This document shows positions 8,698 through 17,710 of a stretch of DNA of 56,479 bases, piece by piece; the stretch's first letter is position 1; every line of letters starts with the position of its first letter. The DNA is from CAZBWP01 sp964630265 (GTDB lineage: Bacteria; Pseudomonadota; Alphaproteobacteria; Rhodospirillales; Defluviicoccaceae): the NCBI GenBank assembly GCA_964630265.1, contig CAZVRW010000018.1, forward strand, positions 1-56,479. The letters are read 5' to 3'. The notes under the pieces were generated by a model, which made no database searches, was not told where the DNA came from, and worked only from the letters and a program-made list of their open reading frames with translations. A program made the translations under genes and the position numbers.

Positions 8698-9510
8698 ATG
8701 CCGCAGGACACAGCAGCCGCCACCGCGCCAGTGGCCCACGATCGGGAACGCGAGACGCCAGCCTTCCACACCCGCGGCGTCAACGTCTACTACGGCGACA
8801 AGCAGGCGCTGAAGGAGGTCGATCTCGACATCTACCGCAACGAGGTGACGTCGCTGATCGGCCCCTCCGGCTGCGGCAAGTCGACCTACCTCCGCTGCCT
8901 CAACCGCATGAACGACACCATCGACATCTGCCGCGTCGAGGGGACGATCGAGCTGGACGGGCAGGACATCTACTCCAGGGCGATGGACGTGGTGCATCTC
9001 CGGGCGCGGGTCGGCATGGTGTTCCAGAAGCCGAACCCCTTTCCCAAGTCGATCTTCGAGAACGTCGCCTACGGTCCGCGCATCCATGGCATCGCCAAGG
9101 ACAAGACGCGTTTGGAAGAGATCGTCCACGCCAGCCTGGAGAAGGCCGGGCTGCTCGGCGAGGTCAAGGATCGCCTGGGCGAGTCCGGGACGGGCCTCTC
9201 CGGCGGTCAGCAGCAACGGCTCTGCATCGCCCGCGCCATCGCCGTGCAGCCGGAAGTGATCCTGATGGACGAGCCGTGTTCGGCGCTCGACCCCATCGCC
9301 ACCGCCAAGATCGAGGAGCTGATCGACGAGTTGCGCGAGAACTACGCCATCGTCATCGTCACCCATTCCATGCAGCAGGCGGCGCGGGTCTCGCAACGCA
9401 CCGGCTTCTTCCACTTGGGTATCCTGGTGGAAACCGGTTCGACCGAGCAGATCTTTACCAACCCGGTCGATAAGCGTACGCAGGACTACATCACCGGCCG
9501 CTTCGGCTGA
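8698..9510 (+). CDS. pstB: Phosphate ABC transporter ATP-binding protein PstB
   Basis: The ATPase has Walker A IGPSGCGKST, the Q-loop VGMVFQKPNPFPKSI typical of PstB, signature LSGGQQQRLCIARA and Walker B VILMDEPCSALDP. From ATG 8698 it is 270 residues. GGAGG at 8682-8686 supports this start; ATG 8668, which overlaps the pstA stop, would add ten residues. It powers high-affinity phosphate import and, with PhoU and PhoR, signals phosphate status. Confidence 0.97.
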   Translation: MPQDTAAATAPVAHDRERETPAFHTRGVNVYYGDKQALKEVDLDIYRNEVTSLIGPSGCGKSTYLRCLNRMNDTIDICRVEGTIELDGQDIYSRAMDVVHLRARVGMVFQKPNPFPKSIFENVAYGPRIHGIAKDKTRLEEIVHASLEKAGLLGEVKDRLGESGTGLSGGQQQRLCIARAIAVQPEVILMDEPCSALDPIATAKIEELIDELRENYAIVIVTHSMQQAARVSQRTGFFHLGILVETGSTEQIFTNPVDKRTQDYITGRFG

Positions 9511-9529
9511 GCGCGGAACGGGGACGCAC

Positions 9530-10258
9530 GTGGAACACACCGTCCGATCCTTCGACGAAAAACTCAACCAGCTGGACAGCGCCATCGCCGAGATGGGCGG
9601 CTTGGTCGAGCACCAGCTCGCCCGCGCCCTCGACGCCCTGCTTCGGCGCGACGCCGAGCGGGCGGCGCAGGTGACGGCGTCCGATGGCGGCATCGACCGC
9701 CGGGAGCAGGAGGTCGATCAGCACGTCATCGCCCTGCTTGCCTTGCGCCAGCCCATGGCCGCCGATCTGCGGACGGTGATCAGCGCCCTGAAGACCGCGG
9801 CGATCCTCGAGCGCATCGGCGATTATGCCAAGAACGTCGCCAAGCGAACGGCGGCGTTGGCCGAGATGCCGCCGGTGCCGCCGGCCACCACGGTGGTTCG
9901 GCTGGGCGGACTGGTCCAGGCGATGCTGACGGATGTGCTCGACGCCTACGGCACGCGCGATGTGGAGAAAGCCGAGCAGATCCGCGATCGCGATGCCGAG
10001 GTCGACGCCCTCTACACCAGCCTGTTCCGGGAACTGCTGACCTACATGATGGAGGATCCGCGCAACATCACCGCGTGCACCCACCATCTGTTCATCGCGA
10101 AGAACCTGGAGCGTGTCGGCGATCACGCCACCAATATCGCCGAAAACCTGTTGTTCCTGGTCCGTGGCCGGCAGACGCTCAGCGAGCGTCCCAAGAACGA
10201 CGAGTCCAGTTATACGGTGCTCGCGCCGCGCGAGGACCGATCACCGGAGGCGCCATGA
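9530..10258 (+). CDS. phoU: Phosphate signalling protein PhoU
   Basis: This 242-residue all-helical protein has two PhoU repeats, each with the metal-binding E-x3-D-x3-N pattern (for example ILERIGDYAKNVAK and NLERVGDHATNIAE). It starts at a GTG. PhoU links the Pst transporter to PhoR and suppresses the Pho response when phosphate is plentiful. It lies 19 bp after pstB, and its stop overlaps an in-frame ATG upstream of phoB. Confidence 0.96.
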   Translation: MEHTVRSFDEKLNQLDSAIAEMGGLVEHQLARALDALLRRDAERAAQVTASDGGIDRREQEVDQHVIALLALRQPMAADLRTVISALKTAAILERIGDYAKNVAKRTAALAEMPPVPPATTVVRLGGLVQAMLTDVLDAYGTRDVEKAEQIRDRDAEVDALYTSLFRELLTYMMEDPRNITACTHHLFIAKNLERVGDHATNIAENLLFLVRGRQTLSERPKNDESSYTVLAPREDRSPEAP

Positions 10259-10329
10259 CCACGGGCTTCGAGCCGGCCGACACCCGGCCCCTCCGCGCCG
10301 ATCTGCACCCGCACGGGAGACATTCTGCC

Positions 10330-11022
10330 GTGAAGCCGCGCATCCTCATCGTCGAGGACGAAGAAGCCCAGGCGGAGATGTTGCGCTACAACTGCGAACG
10401 CGAAGGTTTCGACGCCATCGTCGCCCCGGACGGGGAATCCGCCCTCGAAGCCGTCGAGGAGCATCAGCCGGACTTGGTCCTGCTGGACTGGATGTTGCCG
10501 GGGGCGTCCGGGGTCAGCGTCTGCCAGCGCCTGCGCAAGCGCGAGGCGACCCGCACCCTGCCGGTCATCCTCCTGACCGCGCGCGGCGAGGACGGCGACA
10601 AGGTGCGCGGCCTCGAATGCGGCGCCGACGATTACGTGGTGAAACCGTTCTCTCCCACCGAGCTGATCGCGCGCATGCGGGCGGTGCTGCGGCGCGCGCG
10701 CCCGTCCCTGACCGAGGACCGGCTGGTCTATGGCGACATCGTCATGGACCTGTCGGCGCACCGGGTGACGCGCGGCACCAAGATGGTCCACCTGGGCCCC
10801 ACCGAATACCGGCTGTTGCAGAAGTTCCTGGAGCGTCCCGATCGCGTCTTCAGCCGCGAACAGCTGCTCGACAAGGTCTGGGGGCCGGACATCCACGTCG
10901 AGCTCAGGACCGTCGACGTGCATATCCGTCGGCTGCGCAAAGCGCTCAACGAGCACGGTGGCATCGACGTCATTCGCACGGTGCGCGGCGCCGGCTACGC
11001 CCTCGACGCCAGCGCCCTGTGA
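10330..11022 (+). CDS. phoB: Phosphate-regulon response regulator PhoB
   Basis: The protein begins with the receiver domain (ILIVEDEEAQAEML, phospho-acceptor in LVLLDWMLPG, switch lysine in YVVKPFSP) followed by an OmpR-type winged helix (LGPTEYRLLQKFLERPDRVF and TVDVHIRRLRKAL). GTG 10330 is chosen because GGGAGA lies nine bases upstream and it gives 230 residues, the family length. The alternative ATG 10255 overlaps phoU but adds 25 residues of non-domain sequence. Phosphorylated by PhoR, it should bind the Pho box before pstS. Confidence 0.95.
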   Translation: MKPRILIVEDEEAQAEMLRYNCEREGFDAIVAPDGESALEAVEEHQPDLVLLDWMLPGASGVSVCQRLRKREATRTLPVILLTARGEDGDKVRGLECGADDYVVKPFSPTELIARMRAVLRRARPSLTEDRLVYGDIVMDLSAHRVTRGTKMVHLGPTEYRLLQKFLERPDRVFSREQLLDKVWGPDIHVELRTVDVHIRRLRKALNEHGGIDVIRTVRGAGYALDASAL

Positions 11023-11056
11023 TCCGCGCCCCCCTGACCGGCGCTGTCGTCATGGA

Positions 11057-12076
11057 TCACCGCGGCACCCACGCCTTGAGCCAGGCCCCCCGATCGGCGG
11101 AGCGGATCGCCACCCGCTCGATGACGAGATCGGGCGACCGGTGGCGCACCACGTCGAGCGGCACATCGGTGCCGGCGGCACCGAGGGCGCGCACCCGGCG
11201 ATAGAAATCGCTCAGGCCGGCGACGCGTGCGCCGGCGACGCCGATGATCACGTCCCCCGGCGCCAGCCCGGCGGTTTCGGCCGGCCCGTCCGGTGCCGTG
11301 CGCAGGACGAAGACGCGACCGTTGGCTTCCCGGGCGAACAGGCCGAGCCACGGCGCCGCGGGACCGCTGCGTCGGCCTTCGGCGAGCAGGTCCCCCAGGA
11401 TCGGCTGCAACGCTTCGACCGGCACGAACATGTTGCCGGGGGAGGGCGTTCCTTCGGCGCGCGCGTCGCCGACGAACAGCGAGCCGATCCCCACCAAGCT
11501 GCCGTCGGTCGCGACCAACGCCGCCCCGCCGTAGTGGGGGTGCGGTGGCGTGGTGAAGATCGCGTCGGCGAGCAGATACTCCCAGTACCCGGCGAACAGC
11601 CGCCGTGAGGCGACGCGCGCCGGCGTCACCGCGTGACCGTCCTGCCAGCTCACCGCCAACACCGGCGTGCCGTCACCCAAGTCGGCGGACTCGCCGAGTG
11701 CCATCGGCGCAAGGTCCGGCGGCAAATCGGCTCGGATCAGACCGAAGCCACTCTCGTGGTCGTAGGCGACGATCTCCCCCGGGATCGTCTCGCTGCCGAC
11801 GGTGACGGTGACCCGGTCGGCCTCCAGGATCAGGTAGCCGATGGTGACGATCAGGCCGTCCGCGTCGATCACCACCCCGGATCCGGACCGCTCGGTGCCC
11901 AGCGACCCCGCGGTCCGCGCGTCGGCCGGGACCTCCGACGCCACGCCGACCACGGCGCGCAGCAGATCCATGATCGCCGCCTTGTCCGCCGCCCTTGCCG
12001 GGAACGCGGCCAGCGCCAGGGCCCCGACCAGCGCCAATCCTGCGACGAGACGCGAACCGCGACGTGCGTGGCGCAT
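11057..12076 (-). CDS. HtrA/DegP-like trypsin-fold protein with PDZ domain, catalytic triad apparently lost
   Basis: This 339-residue protein has a signal peptide ending near FPARAA, an S1C (HtrA-like) protease fold and a C-terminal PDZ domain (APWLGLFAREANGRVFVL, then GLAPGDVIIGVAGARVAGLS). The HtrA landmarks are altered. Residues 77-85 read IVTIGYLIL where active enzymes have a catalytic His (IVTNNHVV), and residues 180-188 read PHYGGAALV where the nucleophile Ser in GNSGGP is expected. It is therefore probably a periplasmic pseudoprotease that binds peptides or partners. It is convergent with phoB. Confidence 0.82.
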   Translation of the reverse strand: MRHARRGSRLVAGLALVGALALAAFPARAADKAAIMDLLRAVVGVASEVPADARTAGSLGTERSGSGVVIDADGLIVTIGYLILEADRVTVTVGSETIPGEIVAYDHESGFGLIRADLPPDLAPMALGESADLGDGTPVLAVSWQDGHAVTPARVASRRLFAGYWEYLLADAIFTTPPHPHYGGAALVATDGSLVGIGSLFVGDARAEGTPSPGNMFVPVEALQPILGDLLAEGRRSGPAAPWLGLFAREANGRVFVLRTAPDGPAETAGLAPGDVIIGVAGARVAGLSDFYRRVRALGAAGTDVPLDVVRHRSPDLVIERVAIRSADRGAWLKAWVPR

Positions 12077-12165
12077 GTCAGCTCTCCTGCCATTAATGAA
12101 ATTTTGACATGGGAACCCGCGGGGGCCGTGGCAAATCCTCGTCACCGCCGCCGTCGGCGCCGATA

Positions 12166-12290
12166 CGCCGGGGCCGCGCCCCCGTCCGCCGCGAGTCGCC
12201 GGGGCCCCGCCCCCGTTCGCCGCGATTCGCCGGGGCCGCGCCCCCGTCCGGGCGCGAGTCGCCGGGGCCGCGTCCCCGGCGGGGGCGATT
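12166..12290. repeat. Four tandem GC-rich 31-bp repeats in the htrA-like/uvrD intergenic region
   Basis: Four units begin at 12166, 12197, 12228 and 12260, each starting CGCCGGGGCC and measuring 31, 31, 32 and 31 bp with a few substitutions. They fill much of the 346-bp gap (12077-12422) between the divergent HtrA-like gene and uvrD. No gene is supported in this gap. Possible roles are structural or regulatory; slipped-strand expansion is the simplest origin. Confidence 0.85.
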
Positions 12291-12422
12291 CTCCTGGAAC
12301 GACGACGCCGTGCCGGCCGGCGCCGCGCTGCCCGGCGCCCACAGCCGCTCGTGCCCCGTTCTTCCAGGCGGGCGGCGAACGATGCCGCCGCGGTCGCGAC
12401 CGAACGTGCTATATTGTGACTC

Positions 12423-14714
12423 ATGCAGGATCCCTTCGACCTGGGCGAAGCGCCACCGCCCGGCGCAGCCATGTCCACCGCCACGGGCGCGCCGGCAACC
12501 GCGGCGTTGGCCGCGCCGGCGCCCTACCTCGACGCGCTCAACGAGACGCAGCGGGCGGCGGTCGAGTGCGTCGACGGCCCCCTCCTGGTTCTCGCCGGTG
12601 CCGGCACCGGCAAGACCCGGGTGCTGACCACCCGGCTCGCCCACATCGTCTCGCTCGGCCGCGCCCGGCCGTGGCAGGTGCTGGCCGTCACCTTCACCAA
12701 CAAGGCGGCCCGCGAAATGCGCGAGCGCGTGGCCGCACTGCTCGGCGGCTCCGCCGATGGCTGGTGGATCGGCACCTTTCACGCGCTGTGCGCCCGCATC
12801 CTCCGGCGCCATCCCGAGGTCGTCGGCCTCGCCGCCAACTTCACCATCCTGGATGCCGACGATCAGCTTCGCCTGCTCAAGCAACTCCTGGAGGCGCGCA
12901 ACATCGACGCCAAGCGGACGCCGCCCCGCTCCGTGCTCGCCGCCATCCAGCGCTGGAAGGACCGGGGTATCACCCCCGAACGGGTTACGTCAGCGGAGGG
13001 CTCGGACGCGCTCGGCGGTCAGGCGCTGGCGCTTTACGGCGACTACCAGGCGCGGCTCAAGAGCCTGAATGCCGCCGATTTCGGCGATCTGCTGTTGCAC
13101 ACCCTGACGCTCTTCCGCAGCCGCGCCGACGTACTCGCCGACTATCAGCAGCGCTTCCGCTACCTGCTCGTCGACGAGTATCAGGACACCAACGTCGCCC
13201 AATATCTGTGGCTGCGCGCGCTGGCGCAGGCGCATCGCAACATCTGTTGCGTCGGTGACGACGATCAGTCGATCTATTCATGGCGCGGCGCGGAGGTCGG
13301 CAACATCCTGCGTTTCGAGGAGGATTTCCCCGGCGCCCGGGTGATCCGGCTCGAGCACAATTACCGGTCGACGCCGTTCATCCTGGCCGCCGCATCGGGC
13401 CTCATCGCCCACAACCGCGACCGCCTCGGCAAGACCCTGCGCACCGATCTCAAGGGCGGCGAACCGGTTTCCGTGCGCGGCACCTGGGACGGCGAGGACG
13501 AGGCCCGGCGGGTCTGCGAGGAGATGGAGAGCCTGCGCTACCGCGGCCAACCGTTCCGGCAGATGGCGGTGCTGGTGCGCGCCGGCTTCCAGACGCGCGC
13601 GTTCGAGGAGCGGCTGCTCACCGTCGGCATTCCCTATCGCATCGTCGGCGGCGTCCGCTTCTACGAGCGCCATGAGGTCCGCGACGCCATCGCCTACCTG
13701 CGCGTCGTCGTCCAGCCTGACGACGACTTGGCGTTCGAGCGGATCGTCAACACGCCGAAACGCGGGCTCGGCACGGTGGCATTGCAGGCCGTGCACACGC
13801 TGGCCCGGGCCGCCAACCAGTCGCTGACCGCGGCGGCGCAGCGGATCCTGGAGACCGACGACCTGAAACCGCCGGCGCGCCGCGGTTTCGGCCGGCTGAT
13901 GGAGGATTTCGCCCGCTGGCGGGCAGCGTTGGCGACGACGCCGCACGCCGAGCTGGTTGAACAGATCCTCGACGAGTCCGGCTACACCGAGATGTGGCAG
14001 AAGAGCCGCGCGCCCGAGGCGCCGGGCCGCCTGGAGAACCTGCGCGAGCTGGTCTCGGCGATCGCCGACTTCGATTCCCTCGGCGGCTTTCTCGAGCACG
14101 TGTCGCTGGTGATGGATACCGACGGTGGCGGCAGCGACGACGCGGTGACGCTGATGACGTTGCATGCGGCCAAGGGGCTGGAATTCGACGTCGTCTTTTT
14201 GCCGGGCTGGGAGGAGGGGCTGTTTCCGCACCAGCGCGCCTTGGACGAGGGCGGCACGGCGGCCCTGGAGGAAGAACGGCGGCTGGCCTACGTCGGTCTC
14301 ACCCGGGCGCGGAAACGCGCCTACGTGTCGTTCGCCGCCAATCGTCACGTCTACGGCTACTGGCAGAGTTCCGTGCCGTCGCGCTTCGTCGACGAAATGC
14401 CGCGAGAGACCATCGAGTTGGAAACCGTCGCCGGCGGGCAGGGGAGCCGACGCGGCATTCCGGCCGAGCCGTCGGCGCTGTTCGCCGACATCGACGCCCG
14501 GCCGGGCCGCCGCACGCCGCCGGTGCTGGACGGCGTGCCCTACAGCAGTGGCGAGCGCCCTGCCCCGGCGGCGGCATTCGCCGTCGGCCAACGGGTGTTT
14601 CATCAGAAGTTCGGCTACGGCGCGGTGCTCGCCGTCGATGGCGACAAACTCGCCATCGCCTTCGAACAGGCGGGCACCAAGCGCGTCTTCCACAGCTTCG
14701 TCACCGCCGCGTGA
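12423..14714 (+). CDS. uvrD: ATP-dependent DNA helicase UvrD/PcrA
   Basis: This 763-residue superfamily-1 helicase has the Q motif LNETQRAAVE, Walker A AGAGTGKTRV, motif II VDEYQDTN, motif III DDDQSIYSWRGAE, motif IV LEHNYRS, motif V TLMTLHAAKGLEF and motif VI EERRLAYVGLTRA. The C-terminal 45 residues (VGQRVFHQKFGYGAVLAVDG) form the Tudor-like domain that contacts RNA polymerase in PcrA/UvrD. It unwinds DNA 3'-5' in nucleotide-excision and mismatch repair. ATG 12423 is used; ATG 12471 is an alternative that leaves all motifs intact. Confidence 0.96.
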   Translation: MQDPFDLGEAPPPGAAMSTATGAPATAALAAPAPYLDALNETQRAAVECVDGPLLVLAGAGTGKTRVLTTRLAHIVSLGRARPWQVLAVTFTNKAAREMRERVAALLGGSADGWWIGTFHALCARILRRHPEVVGLAANFTILDADDQLRLLKQLLEARNIDAKRTPPRSVLAAIQRWKDRGITPERVTSAEGSDALGGQALALYGDYQARLKSLNAADFGDLLLHTLTLFRSRADVLADYQQRFRYLLVDEYQDTNVAQYLWLRALAQAHRNICCVGDDDQSIYSWRGAEVGNILRFEEDFPGARVIRLEHNYRSTPFILAAASGLIAHNRDRLGKTLRTDLKGGEPVSVRGTWDGEDEARRVCEEMESLRYRGQPFRQMAVLVRAGFQTRAFEERLLTVGIPYRIVGGVRFYERHEVRDAIAYLRVVVQPDDDLAFERIVNTPKRGLGTVALQAVHTLARAANQSLTAAAQRILETDDLKPPARRGFGRLMEDFARWRAALATTPHAELVEQILDESGYTEMWQKSRAPEAPGRLENLRELVSAIADFDSLGGFLEHVSLVMDTDGGGSDDAVTLMTLHAAKGLEFDVVFLPGWEEGLFPHQRALDEGGTAALEEERRLAYVGLTRARKRAYVSFAANRHVYGYWQSSVPSRFVDEMPRETIELETVAGGQGSRRGIPAEPSALFADIDARPGRRTPPVLDGVPYSSGERPAPAAAFAVGQRVFHQKFGYGAVLAVDGDKLAIAFEQAGTKRVFHSFVTAA

Positions 14715-14737
14715 CGGCGGCGATCCTGGGGTCGGGG

Positions 14738-15376
14738 ATGACGCGCACGATCGACTGGTATTTCGATTTCATCTCGCCGTTCTCGTACCTGCAGACGGAG
14801 CGCTTCGGCGACCTGCCGGCGGACGTCGAGATCCGTTTCCGGCCGATCCTGTTCGCCGGGCTGCTCAAGCACTGGCGGACGCTGGGGCCGGCCGAGATCC
14901 CGCCGAAGCGTGTCTTCACCTACCGCCACTGCCATTGGCTCGCCGGCCGGCTCGGCATTCCCTTCCGCATGCCGCCGGCGCACCCCTTCAACCCGCTGAA
15001 GGCGCTGCGGCTCTGCGTCGCGCGCGGCAGCCGGCGGGACGACGTGCTCGCCATCTTTCGCGCCATCTGGGTGGACGGCCACCTGCCCGACGATGCGGCG
15101 GGCTTCGGCGCCATCGCGCGCGACCTCGGCGAGGCCGATCCCGATGCCGCGATCCGCGCCCCCGGGGTGAAGCAGGCGTTGCAGGACACCGTCGCGGCGG
15201 CACTCGCGGCCGATGTCTTCGGTGTGCCGACCTTCGTTTACGCCGGCATGGCGTTCTGGGGGTTGGACGCCACCGATTTCCTGCTCGACGTGCTCGCCGA
15301 CCCGGCGCGCCTGGACGATCCGGAGTTCACCCGGCTGGCGTCCCTGCCCGCCGCGGTGCAGCGGACCCCGTCGTGA
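14738..15376 (+). CDS. 2-hydroxychromene-2-carboxylate isomerase-like protein (DsbA/kappa-GST fold)
   Basis: The 212-residue protein starts TRTIDWYFDFISPFSYLQTE, the glutathione-binding start of the HCCA isomerase branch, with Ser in place of the redox Cys of DsbA. The C-terminal VFGVPTFVYAGMAFWGLD segment holds the cis-proline loop. The family isomerises 2-hydroxychromene-2-carboxylate in naphthalene catabolism, but many members are general glutathione-dependent proteins. No aromatic catabolic genes are nearby, so the substrate is unknown. GTG 14711 overlapping the uvrD stop is an alternative start. The stop overlaps the prmA start. Confidence 0.87.
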   Translation: MTRTIDWYFDFISPFSYLQTERFGDLPADVEIRFRPILFAGLLKHWRTLGPAEIPPKRVFTYRHCHWLAGRLGIPFRMPPAHPFNPLKALRLCVARGSRRDDVLAIFRAIWVDGHLPDDAAGFGAIARDLGEADPDAAIRAPGVKQALQDTVAAALAADVFGVPTFVYAGMAFWGLDATDFLLDVLADPARLDDPEFTRLASLPAAVQRTPS

Positions 15377-16296
15377 GCGACGTCACCGCCGCCGGCTGGC
15401 GGATCACCCTGGAGGTGCCGCCGGCGGCGGTGCCGTTCATCGAGGCGGCGCTCGATGGCGTCGCCGACGCCGTTGCCGCCTTCGAGACCACCGACGGCCG
15501 CTGGCGCATCGACGCCTTCGCCACCCAGGCCCCTGACCGGGCGGCGCTGGAAGTGGCCGTGGCCCTCGCCGCCGCCGCCGCCGGCGCGCCGCCGCCCGCG
15601 GTGAGCCTCGTGCCGGAGCCGCCGCGCGACTGGGTGGCCGAGACCATCCGCGCCTTCCCGCCCCTCGCCGTCGGCCCGTTCCACCTGCATGGCAGCCACG
15701 ACGCCGGGGCGCCGGTCCCGCCGGGGCGCATCGCCATCGAGATCGACGCCGGCATCGCCTTCGGCAGCGGTCGCCACGCCTCCACCGCCGGCTGCCTGCT
15801 CGCGCTGGCCGGTCTCGCCGGTGTTGCCCAAGCAGGGCCGCGCCCGCTGCGGCCGCCGTGCCGGGCGCCCTGCCGGGCCCTCGATCTCGGCTGCGGCTCC
15901 GGCATCCTCGCCATCGCCATGGCGAAGCTGTGGCGCCGCTTGGTGATCGCCACCGACATCGACGCCCGCGCCGTCGCCACCGCCGCCGCCAACGCCCGCC
16001 GGAATCGGGTTGCGCCCTGGGTCCGCACAGTTCGCGCCGATGGCGTGCGCGCCCCGGCGATTGCCGCCGCCGCCCCGTTCGAGTTGATCGCCGCCAACAT
16101 CCTGGCGCGGCCGCTGAAGGCCTTGGCCGCCGACATCGCGGCACATCTGGCCCCCCATGGCCGCGTCGTCCTCGCGGGCTTCCTCGCCGCCGACACCCCG
16201 GGCGTCGTGGCCGTCTATGCCGCCCGCGGTCTGCTCGTGGAGCGCCGCATCGACCTGGACGGCTGGCACACCCTGGTGCTCGAGGCGCGCCGATGA
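15373..16296 (+). CDS. prmA: Ribosomal protein L11 methyltransferase PrmA
   Basis: This 307-residue class I SAM methyltransferase has the PrmA hallmark IDAGIAFGSGRHASTAGCLL (usually AFGTGxHxTT), the SAM motif LDLGCGSGILAIAMAKL and the catalytic-region motif ELIAANILARPLKALA. It trimethylates lysines of ribosomal protein L11. It starts at GTG 15373 inside the previous stop codon (GTGA), and its stop overlaps the next gene's start (ATGA), so three genes form a coupled operon. An inserted proline/arginine-rich loop sits just before the SAM motif. Confidence 0.92.
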   Translation: MSDVTAAGWRITLEVPPAAVPFIEAALDGVADAVAAFETTDGRWRIDAFATQAPDRAALEVAVALAAAAAGAPPPAVSLVPEPPRDWVAETIRAFPPLAVGPFHLHGSHDAGAPVPPGRIAIEIDAGIAFGSGRHASTAGCLLALAGLAGVAQAGPRPLRPPCRAPCRALDLGCGSGILAIAMAKLWRRLVIATDIDARAVATAAANARRNRVAPWVRTVRADGVRAPAIAAAAPFELIAANILARPLKALAADIAAHLAPHGRVVLAGFLAADTPGVVAVYAARGLLVERRIDLDGWHTLVLEARR

Positions 16297-17495
16297 CGCC
16301 CGCGGACCCGCGCCCGACGCTGCTCTACCTGGTCTCGGAGGACTGGTTCTTCTGGTCGCACCGCCTCGCCGTGGCGCGCGGCGCCCGCGATGCCGGCTGG
16401 CGGGTCGTCGTCGCCTGCCGCGTCGACCAGCACGGCGACCGCGTCCGGGCTGAGGGCTTCCAGTTGGTCTCGCTCGCCATGCAGCGCGGCAGCCTGAGTC
16501 CGTTCGCCATGTTTGCCGACCTGGTCCGCATCGTCCGCGTCTACCGGCGGGAGCGCCCGGACCTGGTGCACCACGTGGCCGTCAAGCTCTGCCTGATCGG
16601 CACCGTCGCCGCCGTGCTCGCCGGCGTGCCGCGCGTCGTCAACGCCTTCACCGGCCTCGGCTACCTGTTCATCGCCGACACCGCCAAGGCACGGCTTCTG
16701 CGACGCCTCACGCTGTCGCTGCTGCGTCCGCTGTTGCACCTGGAGCGGGTCCACACCGTGGTGCAGAACGGCGACGATCTGGCGATGCTGCGGGATCGGC
16801 GGCTGGCGCCGATGACCCGAGTCGCGCTGATTCGCGGCGCCGGCGTCGATGTCGCGCGCTTTCGTCCCGGCCGGCCGGCGGCGGGGCCGCCCTGGGTGGT
16901 GCTGGTTTGCCGCATGCTGGTCGACAAGGGCGTGCATGAACTGGTTGCGGCGGCACGACGGCTGCGCGCGGAGGGCAGGGCGGTGCGGGTGATTCTCGTC
17001 GGCCCCACCGATCCGGAGAACCCGAAATCGCTCAGCGACGCCGAGCTCGCGGCGTGGGACGCCGAGGGCGTCGTCGAATGCTGGGGCCAGCGCGCCGACG
17101 TGCCGGAGATCTGGGCCGAGGCGAGCATCGGCGTGCTGCCGTCCTACCGCGAGGGTATGCCCAAAAGCCTGCTCGAGGCTGGCGCGTGCGGCCTGCCACT
17201 GGTCACCACCGACGTGCCCGGCTGCCGCGAACTGGTGCGTCACGGCGTCGATGGCCTCCTGGTGCCGCCGCACGACCCGGAGGCGCTGGCCGACGCCATC
17301 GCCGGCCTGCTCGACGATCCCGAGCGCCGCGCCGCCTTGGGTGCGAGCATCCGCGCCCGCATCGTCGCCGAGTTTTCCGAAGCCGTCATCGTCGGCCAGA
17401 CGACGGACCTCTACGCCCGGCTGCTCGGCCGTCCCCTGCCAGCGGCGGCGGCCCGGCATGCCCCGGGGAGGGGCCGAGCGTCGCATGGTCATTGA
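16293..17495 (+). CDS. Glycosyltransferase family 4
   Basis: This 400-residue GT-B protein begins with an N-terminal Rossmann region (LLYLVSEDWFFWSHRLAVAR) and has the C-terminal nucleotide-sugar domain with the E-x7-E type motif in PSYREGMPKSLLEAGACGLP. It resembles lipid-carrier or exopolysaccharide glycosyltransferases that act on the cytoplasmic face. Its ATG overlaps the prmA stop. No other polysaccharide genes are adjacent, so the glycan is unknown. Confidence 0.88.
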   Translation: MTPADPRPTLLYLVSEDWFFWSHRLAVARGARDAGWRVVVACRVDQHGDRVRAEGFQLVSLAMQRGSLSPFAMFADLVRIVRVYRRERPDLVHHVAVKLCLIGTVAAVLAGVPRVVNAFTGLGYLFIADTAKARLLRRLTLSLLRPLLHLERVHTVVQNGDDLAMLRDRRLAPMTRVALIRGAGVDVARFRPGRPAAGPPWVVLVCRMLVDKGVHELVAAARRLRAEGRAVRVILVGPTDPENPKSLSDAELAAWDAEGVVECWGQRADVPEIWAEASIGVLPSYREGMPKSLLEAGACGLPLVTTDVPGCRELVRHGVDGLLVPPHDPEALADAIAGLLDDPERRAALGASIRARIVAEFSEAVIVGQTTDLYARLLGRPLPAAAARHAPGRGRASHGH

Positions 17496-17519
17496 CTTTT
17501 AACGGCGAGTCCGTATGTT
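17492..17519 (+). promoter_or_regulatory. Candidate promoter of the DEAD-box helicase gene
   Basis: TTGACT (17492-17497), a 16-base spacer and TATGTT (17514-17519) lie at the end of the glycosyltransferase gene. They would give a leader of about 185 bases before the helicase start, and long leaders are common for RNA-helicase genes. The match is five of six at -35 and four of six at -10. Confidence 0.35.
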
Positions 17520-17710
17520 TTGGCCAGCCGCAACCGCGGCCAGCGGTGTTTGGGCCGCGTGAGCGATAGCCGTTCGGGTTGATCGTCCCGCCTCGATACC
17601 CCTTGCAATCTTCCCCGACCGTCCGGATCACGCGGGTCGGTCCATGGTGTCCGTGCACGCTGCGGCGCAATCGATGCGCCCCGGCGCGGGCGACTCGAAA
17701 GGTGTATCCT

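Noticed and set aside
12077..12165. N-terminal extension of the HtrA-like protein into the tandem repeat region
   Set aside because: A frame continues upstream, but ATG 12076 gives a correct signal peptide and the extension is only translated repeat sequence.
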